Assembly: GCF_002866825.1 (NCBI RefSeq)
Contig: NZ_PKUS01000002.1
Coordinates: 62,001 to 126,000, forward strand
Reading direction: 5' to 3'
Origin: Pseudohalioglobus lutimaris
GTDB lineage: Bacteria > Pseudomonadota > Gammaproteobacteria > Pseudomonadales > Halieaceae
Length of the DNA stretch: 64,000 nt
In this document: piece after piece, positions 17,330 through 26,169 of the stretch
How positions within the stretch are numbered: position 1 is the stretch's first letter
How the letters are laid out: each line of letters begins with the position of its first letter
Made by a program: the position numbers and the translations under genes
The notes under the pieces: generated by a model
The model's database searches: none
What the model was told of the DNA's origin: nothing
Seen by the model: only the letters and a program-made list of their open reading frames with translations

Positions 17330-19393
17330 ATGAATATAACGATAAAACGTGCTGCTAAAGCACTGCTCTGGTTTTTGCTACTGCTACTGCTGGCCGCGCT
17401 GCTCTCCTTTTTCTGGTTGCGACATGAGTTCGCCCGCGTGCAGAGCGCGGGGATGCAAAGCGAATACTGGCGCAATGTGCCTGTGCAATCACTCGAACCG
17501 GGACTGACCGCACCGCGGCCCTGTCATCAGACGCCCCATACACGTGCCTTCTTCGGTGCACTGCACGTGCACACTGGCGCCTCCTACGATGCCAGCGCGT
17601 TCGGCATCACGGTCAGCGTCGATGACGCCTACCGCTTTGCCCGTGGCACAACCTTGCCACTGCGCCTGCGCGCTGACCCGGAGGGATTCGGCGCACCCGT
17701 ACAGACCATTAGCACGCCCCTGGATTTCATGGCCGTCACCGACCATGCAGAATCACTGGGAGAGGCGCGTCTCTGTTACACGCCAGGCAGCAGGCCGTAC
17801 GGCACGCTCGTATGCCGACTGTACCGCGGTGACGTCCGCCTGCCCGTGGCGGCTGACACGCAACCCATTATGCGCCTGGCCACCCTGGCGATTTTCGGTA
17901 AGGATCGCTCTGCACGTGTCTGCGGGAAGGATGGCAGCCTCTGTCGCGAGCGCGCGGCCGATACCTGGCAGGACAATCAGCGCAGCACCGAACGCTGGCA
18001 TGACCGCAGCGAGGAATGTGACTTCACTACCTTGCATGCCTATGAATACACGCTCGCCGAAGCCTCATCCAACCTGCACCGCAACGTGATATTTCGCTCC
18101 GCGGTGGTGCCGCAGGCCCCGCTGGGGTCAAAAGACGCGCAAACACCGGAAGCACTGTGGCAATGGTTGAAGCAGACCTGTATCGACGGCAATCCGCAAT
18201 GTGATGTTCTCGCTATTCCCCACAACGGCAACTGGAGCTCTGGTCGCATGTGGTATCCCTACAGTAACCGCGACCTGAGTGACAGAACACGCCGCCAACA
18301 GGCAGAGCTGCGCGCCGAGCTGGAACCCCTGGCGGAAATAATGCAGACCAAGGGTGATTCGGAATGTCGCAACGGCATCGATAGTGTGCTGGGCCCGGCG
18401 GACGAGTTCTGCGACTTCGAGAAACTGCGCGCCGCCAGCGAGCCGATTGAGGACTGCGAAGAGTCTTTCGGTAGTGGGGGCATGATGCTCTCCGGTTGTA
18501 CGTCACGCTATAACTTTGTTCGCTACGCGCTTGCCGCAGGCCTGCGTGAACGCAGGGAACTGGGCGTAAACCCCTTTGCAATGGGGATTATCGCCGCCAC
18601 GGACACGCATAACGGCATGCCCGCGGCTGACAGTGAAAGTCAATATATGGGCTCGCACGGTATGGACAGGAATGTGCTCAGCCGCCTGCAGGGCACCAAG
18701 GAAGTACCCGGGGGAATCGGCAAGGGCTCACCGGTTCGCTACGGGCCTGGCGGCGTAGCCGGTATCTATGCGCGCGAAAACAGCCGCGATGCACTGTTCG
18801 ACGCCATGCGCAGGCGCGAGACCTTCGGCACCAGCGGACCGCGAATTGAGCCACGTTTCTTCGCCGGCTGGGAACTGGACCAGGTTGATTGCCAGTCACC
18901 GGACTTTGTGGAGCAGGCAGGTAGACTGGGCGTACCAATGGGAGCAGCGCTTTACTCACACGACGACAGCGCCGACCCCCTGGGACCCGTTTTTCTCGCC
19001 AGCGCAACGCGTGACCCGCGCGATGGTGCGGGCCTTTTACAACGGATTCAGGTAATCAAGTCGTGGGTGGATAGCGCAGGTGCGACACACCAGGCGGTGC
19101 ACGATATCGCTGGCGACCCGAACAACGGCGCCGGCGTTGACCCGGAAACGTGTGCACTCAGCGGCAGCGGCTTCAACCAACTCTGTGCAACATGGCGCGA
19201 CCCTGATTTCGACGCTGCTCTCTCGGCAGTGTATTACGCCCGCGTACTGGAGAACCCCAGCTGTCGCTGGAGTCGGCACGCGTGTATTCGCCTGCCGGAA
19301 GCTGGCCGAGCGCCTTCCTGTGGTGACCCGGACCTGCCCTGGCAGATTCAAGAGCGCGCCTGGACCTCGCCCATCTGGTACTACGCGGACTGA
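17330..19393 (+). CDS. DUF3604 family protein, membrane-anchored PHP-like
   Basis: A 687-residue protein with an N-terminal hydrophobic anchor (about 12-30) and a large exported domain. Metal-site-like motifs of the family are visible: FGALHVHTGAS, FMAVTDHAESLGEA, LHAYEYT, IPHNGNWS and AATDTHNG. DUF3604 proteins resemble PHP-type metal-dependent hydrolases, but their substrate is not established. They are common in marine Gammaproteobacteria. Many cysteines (for example CHQTP, RVCGKDGSLCRE) suggest disulphides and periplasmic location. No ribosome site is seen before the ATG. It stands alone between the TIGR02647 gene and ppx. Confidence 0.88.
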   Translation: MNITIKRAAKALLWFLLLLLLAALLSFFWLRHEFARVQSAGMQSEYWRNVPVQSLEPGLTAPRPCHQTPHTRAFFGALHVHTGASYDASAFGITVSVDDAYRFARGTTLPLRLRADPEGFGAPVQTISTPLDFMAVTDHAESLGEARLCYTPGSRPYGTLVCRLYRGDVRLPVAADTQPIMRLATLAIFGKDRSARVCGKDGSLCRERAADTWQDNQRSTERWHDRSEECDFTTLHAYEYTLAEASSNLHRNVIFRSAVVPQAPLGSKDAQTPEALWQWLKQTCIDGNPQCDVLAIPHNGNWSSGRMWYPYSNRDLSDRTRRQQAELRAELEPLAEIMQTKGDSECRNGIDSVLGPADEFCDFEKLRAASEPIEDCEESFGSGGMMLSGCTSRYNFVRYALAAGLRERRELGVNPFAMGIIAATDTHNGMPAADSESQYMGSHGMDRNVLSRLQGTKEVPGGIGKGSPVRYGPGGVAGIYARENSRDALFDAMRRRETFGTSGPRIEPRFFAGWELDQVDCQSPDFVEQAGRLGVPMGAALYSHDDSADPLGPVFLASATRDPRDGAGLLQRIQVIKSWVDSAGATHQAVHDIAGDPNNGAGVDPETCALSGSGFNQLCATWRDPDFDAALSAVYYARVLENPSCRWSRHACIRLPEAGRAPSCGDPDLPWQIQERAWTSPIWYYAD

Positions 19394-19492
19394 AGGTGCA
19401 GGCGCTAGCGCATGGTTGACCATAGATCATGTGCGTGAAGTAAACTAATCCATTACCATGGGTGCTCAAGAACGAAACAAGAGTCCAGCCAC

Positions 19493-21001
19493 TTGGCAGC
19501 CGAGCACAATAACACCCTCCCCGATGGCAGCGTATTGGCCGCCATTGACCTTGGTAGCAACTCTTTCCACCTGATTGTCGCACGCATCGAACACGGCGAA
19601 ATGCGTCCTGTAGAGGTGCTGGCAGAAAAAGTACAGCTGGGCGCGGGCCTGGAACAAGGTCGCTTATCGGCCGATGCCATACAGCGCGGCCTGGACTGCC
19701 TGTCGCGCTTTGCCCAGTTGCTGGACAGCCTGGAACCGACCCGTATCCGCGCCGTGGGCACCAATGCGCTGCGCCAGGCCAAGAACCGCCTGGACTTCAC
19801 GCTGCCCGCCAAAGAGATTCTGGGTAGCCGCGTGGACGTAATCTACGGGAGAGAGGAAGCCCGTCTGGTCTATCTTGGTGTCGCCCACACACTAGCGGAC
19901 GATGCCAACTCCCGGCTGGTCGTGGACATCGGCGGTGGCAGCACAGAGTTCGTCATTGGTGAGCGCTTTGAACCGCAAAAGCTGGAAAGCCTGCAGATGG
20001 GTTGCGTGTCGTATGGCCGCAAGTGTTTCCCAGGCGATGTGATCAATGCAAAAAACTACCGGCTGGCCTATGACCGGGCACGGGTGGAGACCTCACATAT
20101 ACGTCATCGTTATCGCGCCGAACACTGGGCTGAGTGTGTAGGCTCCTCCGGTACGCTGAATGCCATCGAGTCGATCGTTACTCTCAACGGCTGGAGCGAT
20201 GGCGGCATTACCCGTAAATCACTGAGCAAGCTACAGCAGAAACTGCTCAGCTTCGGCCGCTTCGACGAGATACAGCTGGAGGGGCTTTCGGAAAATCGGC
20301 GCAATGTCATTGTGCCGGGTGTAGCCATCGCCAGCGCCCTGTTCGACATACTTGGCGTAGAACATATGCGGACTTCGCGGGGCGCCCTGCGCGAGGGCGT
20401 GATTTATGACTTGATGGGGCGACTCCGCCACGAGGATGTTCGCGAACGCACGATCAACGCACTGGTACAACGCTATTCGGCAGACGAGGATACCGCAGCA
20501 GTGGTGGAGCGACGCTGCCGTACATTATTCTCTGCTACCGCGGGCAGCTGGCGACTGCAGGATGAGGACTGGGAACTTCTACACTGGACCGCGCGCACCC
20601 ATGAGATCGGCATGGCTATTTCCCATAAACACAGCAACCGTCACTCTGCCTACCTGTTACGGAATGCCGACCTTCCCGGGTTTTCGCAGGCGGAACAGGA
20701 AAACCTGGCCATACTGTCCCAGGGCCAGCGCGGCAAGATTCACAGTGACACGCTGGACGATCTACCCAAACCGGAACGCAGGCGGCTGCGTTACCTGCTG
20801 GTGATTATTCGCCTGGCGGTGCGTTTCAAGTACGTTGAAACGCTGGCCGAGTTGCCAGACTTCGGCGTAACGGCCGACGATTCATCGCTAGCGCTGGGCT
20901 TCCCGGAAGGCTGGCTGGAGGAACACCCACTCACACTAAGCGAGCTGGAGCAGGAAAAAGCCTATCTGGGCAGGCTGGAGATCGCACTGAGCTACTCCTG
21001 A
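19493..21001 (+). CDS. ppx: exopolyphosphatase / Ppx-GppA family
   Basis: A 502-residue ASKHA-fold phosphatase that should remove terminal phosphate from polyphosphate or pppGpp. Motifs: LAAIDLGSNSFHLIVA (phosphate 1), VVDIGGGSTEFVIG (phosphate 2), GCVSYGRKCFPGD, and a C-terminal HD-like helical region (HTARTHEIGMAISHKHSNRH). The start is TTG at 19493; an ATG at 19458 is in another frame and gives no homologous protein. The 3' end overlaps the convergent hydrolase gene by 10 bp. An alkaline phosphatase gene lies 3 kb away, but ppk is not in the window. Confidence 0.93.
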   Translation: MAAEHNNTLPDGSVLAAIDLGSNSFHLIVARIEHGEMRPVEVLAEKVQLGAGLEQGRLSADAIQRGLDCLSRFAQLLDSLEPTRIRAVGTNALRQAKNRLDFTLPAKEILGSRVDVIYGREEARLVYLGVAHTLADDANSRLVVDIGGGSTEFVIGERFEPQKLESLQMGCVSYGRKCFPGDVINAKNYRLAYDRARVETSHIRHRYRAEHWAECVGSSGTLNAIESIVTLNGWSDGGITRKSLSKLQQKLLSFGRFDEIQLEGLSENRRNVIVPGVAIASALFDILGVEHMRTSRGALREGVIYDLMGRLRHEDVRERTINALVQRYSADEDTAAVVERRCRTLFSATAGSWRLQDEDWELLHWTARTHEIGMAISHKHSNRHSAYLLRNADLPGFSQAEQENLAILSQGQRGKIHSDTLDDLPKPERRRLRYLLVIIRLAVRFKYVETLAELPDFGVTADDSSLALGFPEGWLEEHPLTLSELEQEKAYLGRLEIALSYS

Positions 21002-21981
21002 GGCGCCTCAAGTTTCTGGTATATATCTGCAAGATACTCGAGCAGAATCGCGTTGACCTCATCGGCTGCTTCCAACTGCACCATGTGACCGGCACCGGGG
21101 ATCATCCGCACCGCCCGTAGATCTGGAAAAACAGCGCGCATCAGCCCGATAGGGTCATCACCGTGAAAGCCTTCCAGGTCGACATCGTGCTCACTGCCAA
21201 TAAAGTAGGCGGGTACAGCGCTCTGCACGCCCTCAAACGGCCTGCGATCCTGCCACTTGATATCCATGGAACGGTACCAGTTAAGGCCACCGGTAAAGCC
21301 ACTGCGACTGTACTCAGTGACAAAGAACTCCATCTCCAGCTCAGAGAGCCAGGGCCAGGGCAGTGGCGGCGGCTCAGCCATCGCATCCATGTACGAGGTG
21401 CCAGGGGGATATTGGAAGCAGTCGAAGTAATTACCGGCACCGCTGAGCGTATGGAACACCTTGTGCAAAAAGCGCCGCGGTTGCGCCTCCAGCTCACGGT
21501 CTGCGCGCGGCGGCTCTCGAAAATACTCGATGTGCAGAAAATGCTCCTGCGCAACGCGATGGTACTCAGTAAGTGGCGGCTCTTCCGGGTTGTGCGGAGC
21601 AGCCGGATTCTCAAGACCGATGACGGCGATAACGCGCTGCGGTTGGCGCAGCGCCAGGTCATAGATTGCGAAGGCACCAAAATCGAGGCCGGCGAAAACA
21701 GCGCTTTCCAGCCCCAGGTGATCCAGCAGCCCGACCAAATCCCCCGTAATCGGGCCCACGCCATAGGCCTCCGGTTCTGCCGGTGCATCCGTCTGCCCCA
21801 TACCGCGCATATCGGGCACGATCACCCGGTAACCAGCACCCGCCAATGCAGTGATTTGCCGGTGCCAGCTAAACCAGATGTGCGGGAAACCGTGACAGAG
21901 TACTATCGGTAGCCCCTCGCCCTCCTCCACATAGTGCATGCGGATACCGTTGATGTGGGCGTAGTGGTGAGTCCAATTCAT
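20992..21981 (-). CDS. alpha/beta hydrolase, epoxide-hydrolase-like
   Basis: A 329-residue alpha/beta hydrolase. The oxyanion motif HGFPHIWFSW is near residue 30. The nucleophile elbow is GLDFGA, with Asp rather than Ser, as in epoxide hydrolases and haloalkane dehalogenases. The catalytic His lies in PGAGHMVQLE near the C-terminus. Ribosome site GAGG sits 5 bases before the ATG. Its 3' end overlaps ppx by 10 bp in convergent orientation. Substrate is unknown; an epoxide or ester is likely, and dehalogenation cannot be excluded. Confidence 0.9.
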   Translation of the reverse strand: MNWTHHYAHINGIRMHYVEEGEGLPIVLCHGFPHIWFSWHRQITALAGAGYRVIVPDMRGMGQTDAPAEPEAYGVGPITGDLVGLLDHLGLESAVFAGLDFGAFAIYDLALRQPQRVIAVIGLENPAAPHNPEEPPLTEYHRVAQEHFLHIEYFREPPRADRELEAQPRRFLHKVFHTLSGAGNYFDCFQYPPGTSYMDAMAEPPPLPWPWLSELEMEFFVTEYSRSGFTGGLNWYRSMDIKWQDRRPFEGVQSAVPAYFIGSEHDVDLEGFHGDDPIGLMRAVFPDLRAVRMIPGAGHMVQLEAADEVNAILLEYLADIYQKLEAPQE

Positions 21982-22034
21982 GCTAGCCTCGTCCTGAACG
22001 TTCTTCGCCGGCCGTATCCAGGCCCGTAATCCTG

Positions 22035-23012
22035 CTAATAGTCATAATTAAAAACCAGGTTCCAACCGCGCAAATCACTGCCGGTAACGCCGTGCACGCC
22101 GACGGTGAACTTCTGCAAACCCAGTGAAAGACCCAGATCAGCAAAGCGACTGAAACCCAGTTCTTCACGATTGGCGCCGATAAACTGGGTGACACCGAGA
22201 TGGCCTATTATATGCACGCGGTGATCACCTATCTCCCAGCCCAGCGGGTGACTGGCATCGATGCTCGCACCAATGTTGCCAGCCTCGTCAGTGAACCCGG
22301 AAAAACGGCGCGACTCATCAAAACTGTCAATATAGCTGCCACTCAAATGGGCCCTGGCCTTGATCCGCCACTTTTCGTACCGGCGATCGTAGCGCAATGC
22401 CCCGGAGGCCCGGAGAATACTCGCCATTGTGTCCCAGTTATACAGCACGCCGTCCAGCGCCGGGGCCACTATGGCCTCGAGCGCCCTGGAGTCATACCTG
22501 GCATTACTCTCCAGACGGGTCACCCCCACCCCCAGGCTGGGCGCGAAGTAAAGGTGCTCTGTCAGGGGCAAAATCATACCCCCTTCCAGCAGGGCACCGT
22601 AGCCTTTCCAGTTAAAGTCAATGCCAGTGCTCAACCCCGGAGCGAGCGACAGGTCAGCGTCTTCTTCCATATCGAGGTAACTGGCGGTGGCCTGGAAAAA
22701 CCAGCGGCGACCTTCACTGCCCGAGGGAAACTCCCGGTAAAACGGTAGCTTCACGGTCAGAATTTCGAGATCGCCGACTGCGGGGTCGTTTTGCTCCGCC
22801 GTGTAACGCCCCGCGGCAATTTCAGGCTGGGCCTCAAAACTGACCATTTGTGCGTAGCCCGCCTGCAAGCTGCGGGTGTCGAGGTCCAGGTCCTGACTAT
22901 GGGAAGCGCTGGCCAGGCAAGCCGCTGTTGCCAGAGCCGGCAGCTCACAGCCAAGCAAGCGATACAGAGATTGACGCATACTGGAAGCCACGCATCGCCC
23001 TTTAGTCACCAC
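22035..23012 (-). CDS. outer-membrane beta-barrel protein (solitary autotransporter-like barrel)
   Basis: A 325-residue exported protein. After a signal sequence (MRQSLYRLL...LASASHSQ) it consists of alternating amphipathic strands with many aromatic residues and ends in WNLVFNYDY, an outer-membrane-type terminal strand. This resembles the family of solitary autotransporter-type beta-barrels; the call is from pattern only. The GTG start overlaps the stop of the 79-aa gene (TAGTG) and has GGAG 5 bases upstream, so coupling is likely. An internal ATG at 22979 would give a tidier signal peptide. Function is unknown. Confidence 0.7.
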   Translation of the reverse strand: MVTKGRCVASSMRQSLYRLLGCELPALATAACLASASHSQDLDLDTRSLQAGYAQMVSFEAQPEIAAGRYTAEQNDPAVGDLEILTVKLPFYREFPSGSEGRRWFFQATASYLDMEEDADLSLAPGLSTGIDFNWKGYGALLEGGMILPLTEHLYFAPSLGVGVTRLESNARYDSRALEAIVAPALDGVLYNWDTMASILRASGALRYDRRYEKWRIKARAHLSGSYIDSFDESRRFSGFTDEAGNIGASIDASHPLGWEIGDHRVHIIGHLGVTQFIGANREELGFSRFADLGLSLGLQKFTVGVHGVTGSDLRGWNLVFNYDY

Positions 23013-23251
23013 TACTGCTCCAAACTTTTCAGCGCGTCAGTCTCCACACCGTTGGTTACTTCATTTGCGACGTTATGGGGACGTGGCCAGGCCTTGCCAC
23101 CTTCCTGCCCGACCCGGTAACCGGAATAGGCAGCGCCTGCCGCCACACCGGCGGTCTGCGACCGCGCCTGCAGGCGCTTGCCCTCAGCCTCCCCGGCAAG
23201 CCAGCCTTCGCGGTACCCTGCATCAGTGGCAAAACGCGCGATCAACTTCAT
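23012..23251 (-). CDS. hypothetical small protein, 79 aa, coupled to the beta-barrel
   Basis: A 79-residue soluble protein rich in Gly/Ala (SQTAGVAAGAAYSGYRVGQEGG) with a strong ribosome site (AGGGG, 7 bases before ATG). No signal peptide or known domain was recognised. Its stop shares one base with the beta-barrel start, indicating a two-gene unit. The repeated small residues could pack as a glycine-zipper helix. Function is unknown, and whether it is secreted with or folds beside the barrel cannot be told. Confidence 0.6.
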   Translation of the reverse strand: MKLIARFATDAGYREGWLAGEAEGKRLQARSQTAGVAAGAAYSGYRVGQEGGKAWPRPHNVANEVTNGVETDALKSLEQ

Positions 23252-23367
23252 TCACTTACCCCTGCCAGCATAGATCGCTGCAATCACGGCTCGCCGCCAT
23301 CAAGTCCTTACAGATCGCAACCGCGTTCATACCGCCGCCAGCATGGATTTTATTGGTATACCCTTGA

Positions 23368-23706
23368 TCACAGTGCGTCGTCACCCGTCTCGCCGGTACG
23401 GATGCGTATACTCTGTTCCAGCGGCGCGACGAAAAGCTTACCGTCGCCAATCTTGCCGGTGGCTGCGGCGCTGCAGATTGCCTCAATCGCCGCGTCCAGT
23501 TCCGTATCGCTGGCGGCGATCTGAAGTTTCACCTTGGGCTGAAACTCAACCAGGTACTCGGCACCGCGGTATAACTCGGTATGACCCTTTTGCCGTCCAT
23601 AGCCTTTGACCTCTTCTACTGTCATGCCGGCAATACCCACCTCCTGCAAGGCCTCACGGACATCATCCAACTTGAAGGGCTTGATAATCGCAGTGATCAT
23701 TTTCAT
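23368..23706 (-). CDS. glnK: nitrogen regulatory protein P-II (GlnK/GlnB)
   Basis: A 112-residue P-II signalling trimer subunit that reports 2-oxoglutarate/ATP/ADP status. MKMITAIIKPFKLDDVREAL starts the protein; a longer frame upstream gives non-homologous residues and is rejected. The T-loop is complete with Tyr51 in ELYRGAEY, the uridylylation site. The C-terminal GDGKLFV and IRIRTGE are conserved. The N-terminus (MKMITAIIKP) is more GlnK- than GlnB-like, yet no amtB lies beside it. A perfect GCACC-N4-GGTGC palindrome is 40-55 bp upstream. Confidence 0.95.
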   Translation of the reverse strand: MKMITAIIKPFKLDDVREALQEVGIAGMTVEEVKGYGRQKGHTELYRGAEYLVEFQPKVKLQIAASDTELDAAIEAICSAAATGKIGDGKLFVAPLEQSIRIRTGETGDDAL

Positions 23707-23747
23707 TGAGAGAATCCCGGAAATTACATTTTTAGAACAGCGTTTCC

Positions 23748-23761
23748 GCACCACGTGGTGC
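23748..23761. promoter_or_regulatory. NtrC-site-like palindrome between P-II and alkaline phosphatase
   Basis: Perfect 14-bp palindrome GCACCACGTGGTGC in the divergent gap. The arms equal those of NtrC sites (GCACC...GGTGC), but the centre is 4 bp instead of the usual 5. No clear sigma-54 -24/-12 element was found downstream on either strand. Confidence 0.45.
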
Positions 23762-23919
23762 TTTGGGGCAGCGCCAGCCCATCCGGCAAGCGGCCTCCGC
23801 AATCCTGCCACAAGATGCCCGTAAAGGTAAGCGCATGACCGGCCAGAGGTGCCGCCACTGTACCAAACACCTGCTTCGTGTTATCACCTTGCCTTCAATA
23901 CAAGGCGGGGCAGCCCAGC

Positions 23920-25332
23920 ATGAAATACCTGCATTCGATTGTTTGCGCTCTGGCCGTGGCAGCCGCACCTGCGGCGGTGTCACAGACCGGGCAGGAGGAC
24001 ACTACTCATTCCCGCCAGGTAATCCTGATCATTGGCGATGGCATGGGTGAGCAGCAGATCACCATCGCCCGCAACTACCTTGAAGGCGCCACAGGACGCC
24101 TGCTAATGGACAACATGCCTGTGCGCGCTGCGGTACAAGTGCTGACCATAGAGGACAAGCCGGCAGGCAAACCGGTGTACGTCGCCGACTCGGCCAATAC
24201 GGCTACCAGCATCGCAACCGGAGTCATAACCAGCCCTGGTCGCATCGCCACCTCAGCAGGCACTGATGAAGACCTGACCACTATTGTTGAACTCGCCGAG
24301 TCCGCCGGCTTCAGGACCGGACTGGTCACCACTGCCAGCGTCACCGATGCCACTGCTGCCGCCTTCGTCGCCCATATCAGCATGCGGCTCTGCGAGAACC
24401 CAGAGCTTGTTGATGAAGTCTTCTATGACGCAGGGTACCGGGACATACATCTGGGCGGCTGCCCGCAAGACGCGAGGAAAAGGGGTGGGCCCGGCGCTAT
24501 ATCCGAGCAACTGGCAAGGTCCTCGGTAGATGTCATCCTCGGCGGCGGCGCCAGGCACTTTGCTGTGCGGACAGAAGCCGGCCATGGCAGCGTGCTGGAA
24601 CTCGCCCGTGCTGAGGGGTTCCACACAATAGACAATCTGGAACAACTGCAGCGCAGCCAACCGGGGCGGCCCTTGCTTGGCCTCTTCGCCAGCGGAAACC
24701 TGCCGCTGCGCTTGCAGGGTGAAGCCGCACGCATTGCCGAAAAACCCAAACCCAGCCTGCTCAACCGGCTGCACCCTTACCTGGGCAGCGTGACTCTGCC
24801 TGAGACCATGGCCTGTGAACCGAATCCGGCGTTTAAGGGTACACCCAGCCTGAAAAAGATGACCGACACCGCGCTGGAACACCTTGCGGCGGACAACGAC
24901 CGCGGCTTTTTCCTGATGATCGAGTCAGCCTCCATCGACAAGGCAGCCCACAAACGCAATCCCTGCGGATCAATTGGCGAAGTAGCACAACTGGAAGAGG
25001 CGCTGCACACCGCGCTAGCCTTTGCAGCGAAACACCCGCAGACACTGGTGCTGGTCACCGCTGACCATACCCAGGCCGCCCAACTGGTCCCCTACACCAG
25101 CCTCTATGCGCAGTTCCCCGTGCCAATCTATACGCCCGGGCATCTGGCACGTATTGAGACACCCGAGGGCGGTGTGATGGCTGTCAACTATGCCACCAAC
25201 GACTTCCGCCGCGAGGAGCATACCGGCGCGGCTGTGCCGCTCTACGCCAATGCGGAGGGCATCGGTCGCGTATCCCCTTTCCTCCCGCAACCGGAGCTCT
25301 TCGCAATCATGGTGGATTACCTGGGACTGTGA
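23920..25332 (+). CDS. alkaline phosphatase (PhoA-type, exported)
   Basis: A 470-residue periplasmic phosphomonoesterase. Signal peptide MKYLHSIVCALAVAAAPAAVSQ; the longer frame from 23878 adds 14 residues that do not look like a signal and is rejected. Family motifs: metal-binding IIGDGMGEQQ, nucleophile serine in VADSANTATS (about S91), IESASIDKAAHKRN, and TADHTQAAQ near the end. It differs from E. coli PhoA in spacing and lies closer to the broad alkaline phosphatase family found in marine bacteria. It ends 3 bp from the convergent gspB stop. No Pho box was identified. Confidence 0.92.
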   Translation: MKYLHSIVCALAVAAAPAAVSQTGQEDTTHSRQVILIIGDGMGEQQITIARNYLEGATGRLLMDNMPVRAAVQVLTIEDKPAGKPVYVADSANTATSIATGVITSPGRIATSAGTDEDLTTIVELAESAGFRTGLVTTASVTDATAAAFVAHISMRLCENPELVDEVFYDAGYRDIHLGGCPQDARKRGGPGAISEQLARSSVDVILGGGARHFAVRTEAGHGSVLELARAEGFHTIDNLEQLQRSQPGRPLLGLFASGNLPLRLQGEAARIAEKPKPSLLNRLHPYLGSVTLPETMACEPNPAFKGTPSLKKMTDTALEHLAADNDRGFFLMIESASIDKAAHKRNPCGSIGEVAQLEEALHTALAFAAKHPQTLVLVTADHTQAAQLVPYTSLYAQFPVPIYTPGHLARIETPEGGVMAVNYATNDFRREEHTGAAVPLYANAEGIGRVSPFLPQPELFAIMVDYLGL

Positions 25333-25335
25333 GCG

Positions 25336-26166
25336 CTACAGGTTTACCCAGCTGTTGAGCGCCCGCAGGCGGAACTGCGTGCCCTCATGGTTCAGCACTA
25401 CCGAGTCGGCCAGTATCTCTTCCACACGTATGCCCGGAGCAGGGCTGTCGCCCTTGGCAAGAGGCTTTCCATTGAGCACTACGCGAGACTGGCTGGCACG
25501 GCCTGAGTACTCGTGACGCTGGTAATAAACCGTAGGGATAGCATCCTTGGCCTGTTGTGAGAGTTCGCTGATAAACGGTGCCGGGTGCTCTGCCAACCTG
25601 GCGTCTTCCAAATCACCCTCGGCCTGGCGCACCAACCGACCTATATCCACGTCCGTCTCTTCCGGGGCAGCAACTGCCACCGGTGTGGGCGCTGCCTGCT
25701 CCCGTTCCAGCTGAGGTTTCGTCTTCGGCGCTGGCCCTGCCGCCAGGATATCGGGTGTGCGCTCAGCCGGCTGGTACAAAGCCTCAACTTCGGGCGCAAC
25801 CGCTGGCTCGACGGCCGGAGTCGCAGGCTCCTTGATGGCGTTATCCGCGGAGTCCATGGCTGCCGCGGAATCCGCCTTCAACGGCTGGCGCTCCGGCAGT
25901 ACAACAGGCGCGGCAGGCGCCACTGCGGACTGCCCCGGCCCGGCGGCAACCATCTCTTGCGGTGTCGCCATGTCAACGTGCTTGTCGCTATCGCTCCTGT
26001 CCCAGACCAACCAGGCTATCACCAGCAGCGTGCACAGCAATGCAATGACCAGCAACAGCAGGCGTCGATCCGGCTGCTGCTCACTGTATGCGTGGCGGGT
26101 GGCCAAACCAGGCACTTCTCCACTGTCTTCACGTGATCGGTTGAGCGCATCCAGAATCAGTGACAT
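25336..26166 (-). CDS. gspB: general secretion pathway protein GspB-like
   Basis: A 276-residue bitopic protein. A short cytoplasmic N-terminus (MSLILDALNRSREDSG) is followed by one membrane helix (~36-53), a Pro/Ala-rich linker (~60-185), and a C-terminal T2SSB-type domain (PTVYYQRHEYSG...SRVVLNGKPLAKGD...LNSWVNL). GspB partners with GspA to help assemble the secretin of type II secretion through peptidoglycan. It is 3 bp downstream of gspA, so co-transcribed. No other gsp genes lie in the window, as is usual for gspAB. Confidence 0.88.
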   Translation of the reverse strand: MSLILDALNRSREDSGEVPGLATRHAYSEQQPDRRLLLLVIALLCTLLVIAWLVWDRSDSDKHVDMATPQEMVAAGPGQSAVAPAAPVVLPERQPLKADSAAAMDSADNAIKEPATPAVEPAVAPEVEALYQPAERTPDILAAGPAPKTKPQLEREQAAPTPVAVAAPEETDVDIGRLVRQAEGDLEDARLAEHPAPFISELSQQAKDAIPTVYYQRHEYSGRASQSRVVLNGKPLAKGDSPAPGIRVEEILADSVVLNHEGTQFRLRALNSWVNL

Positions 26167-26169
26167 AGG

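Noticed and set aside
23707-23811. N-terminal extension of P-II
   Set aside because: P-II proteins start at MKxITAIIKP; the extra 35 residues are not conserved and cover the palindromic site.
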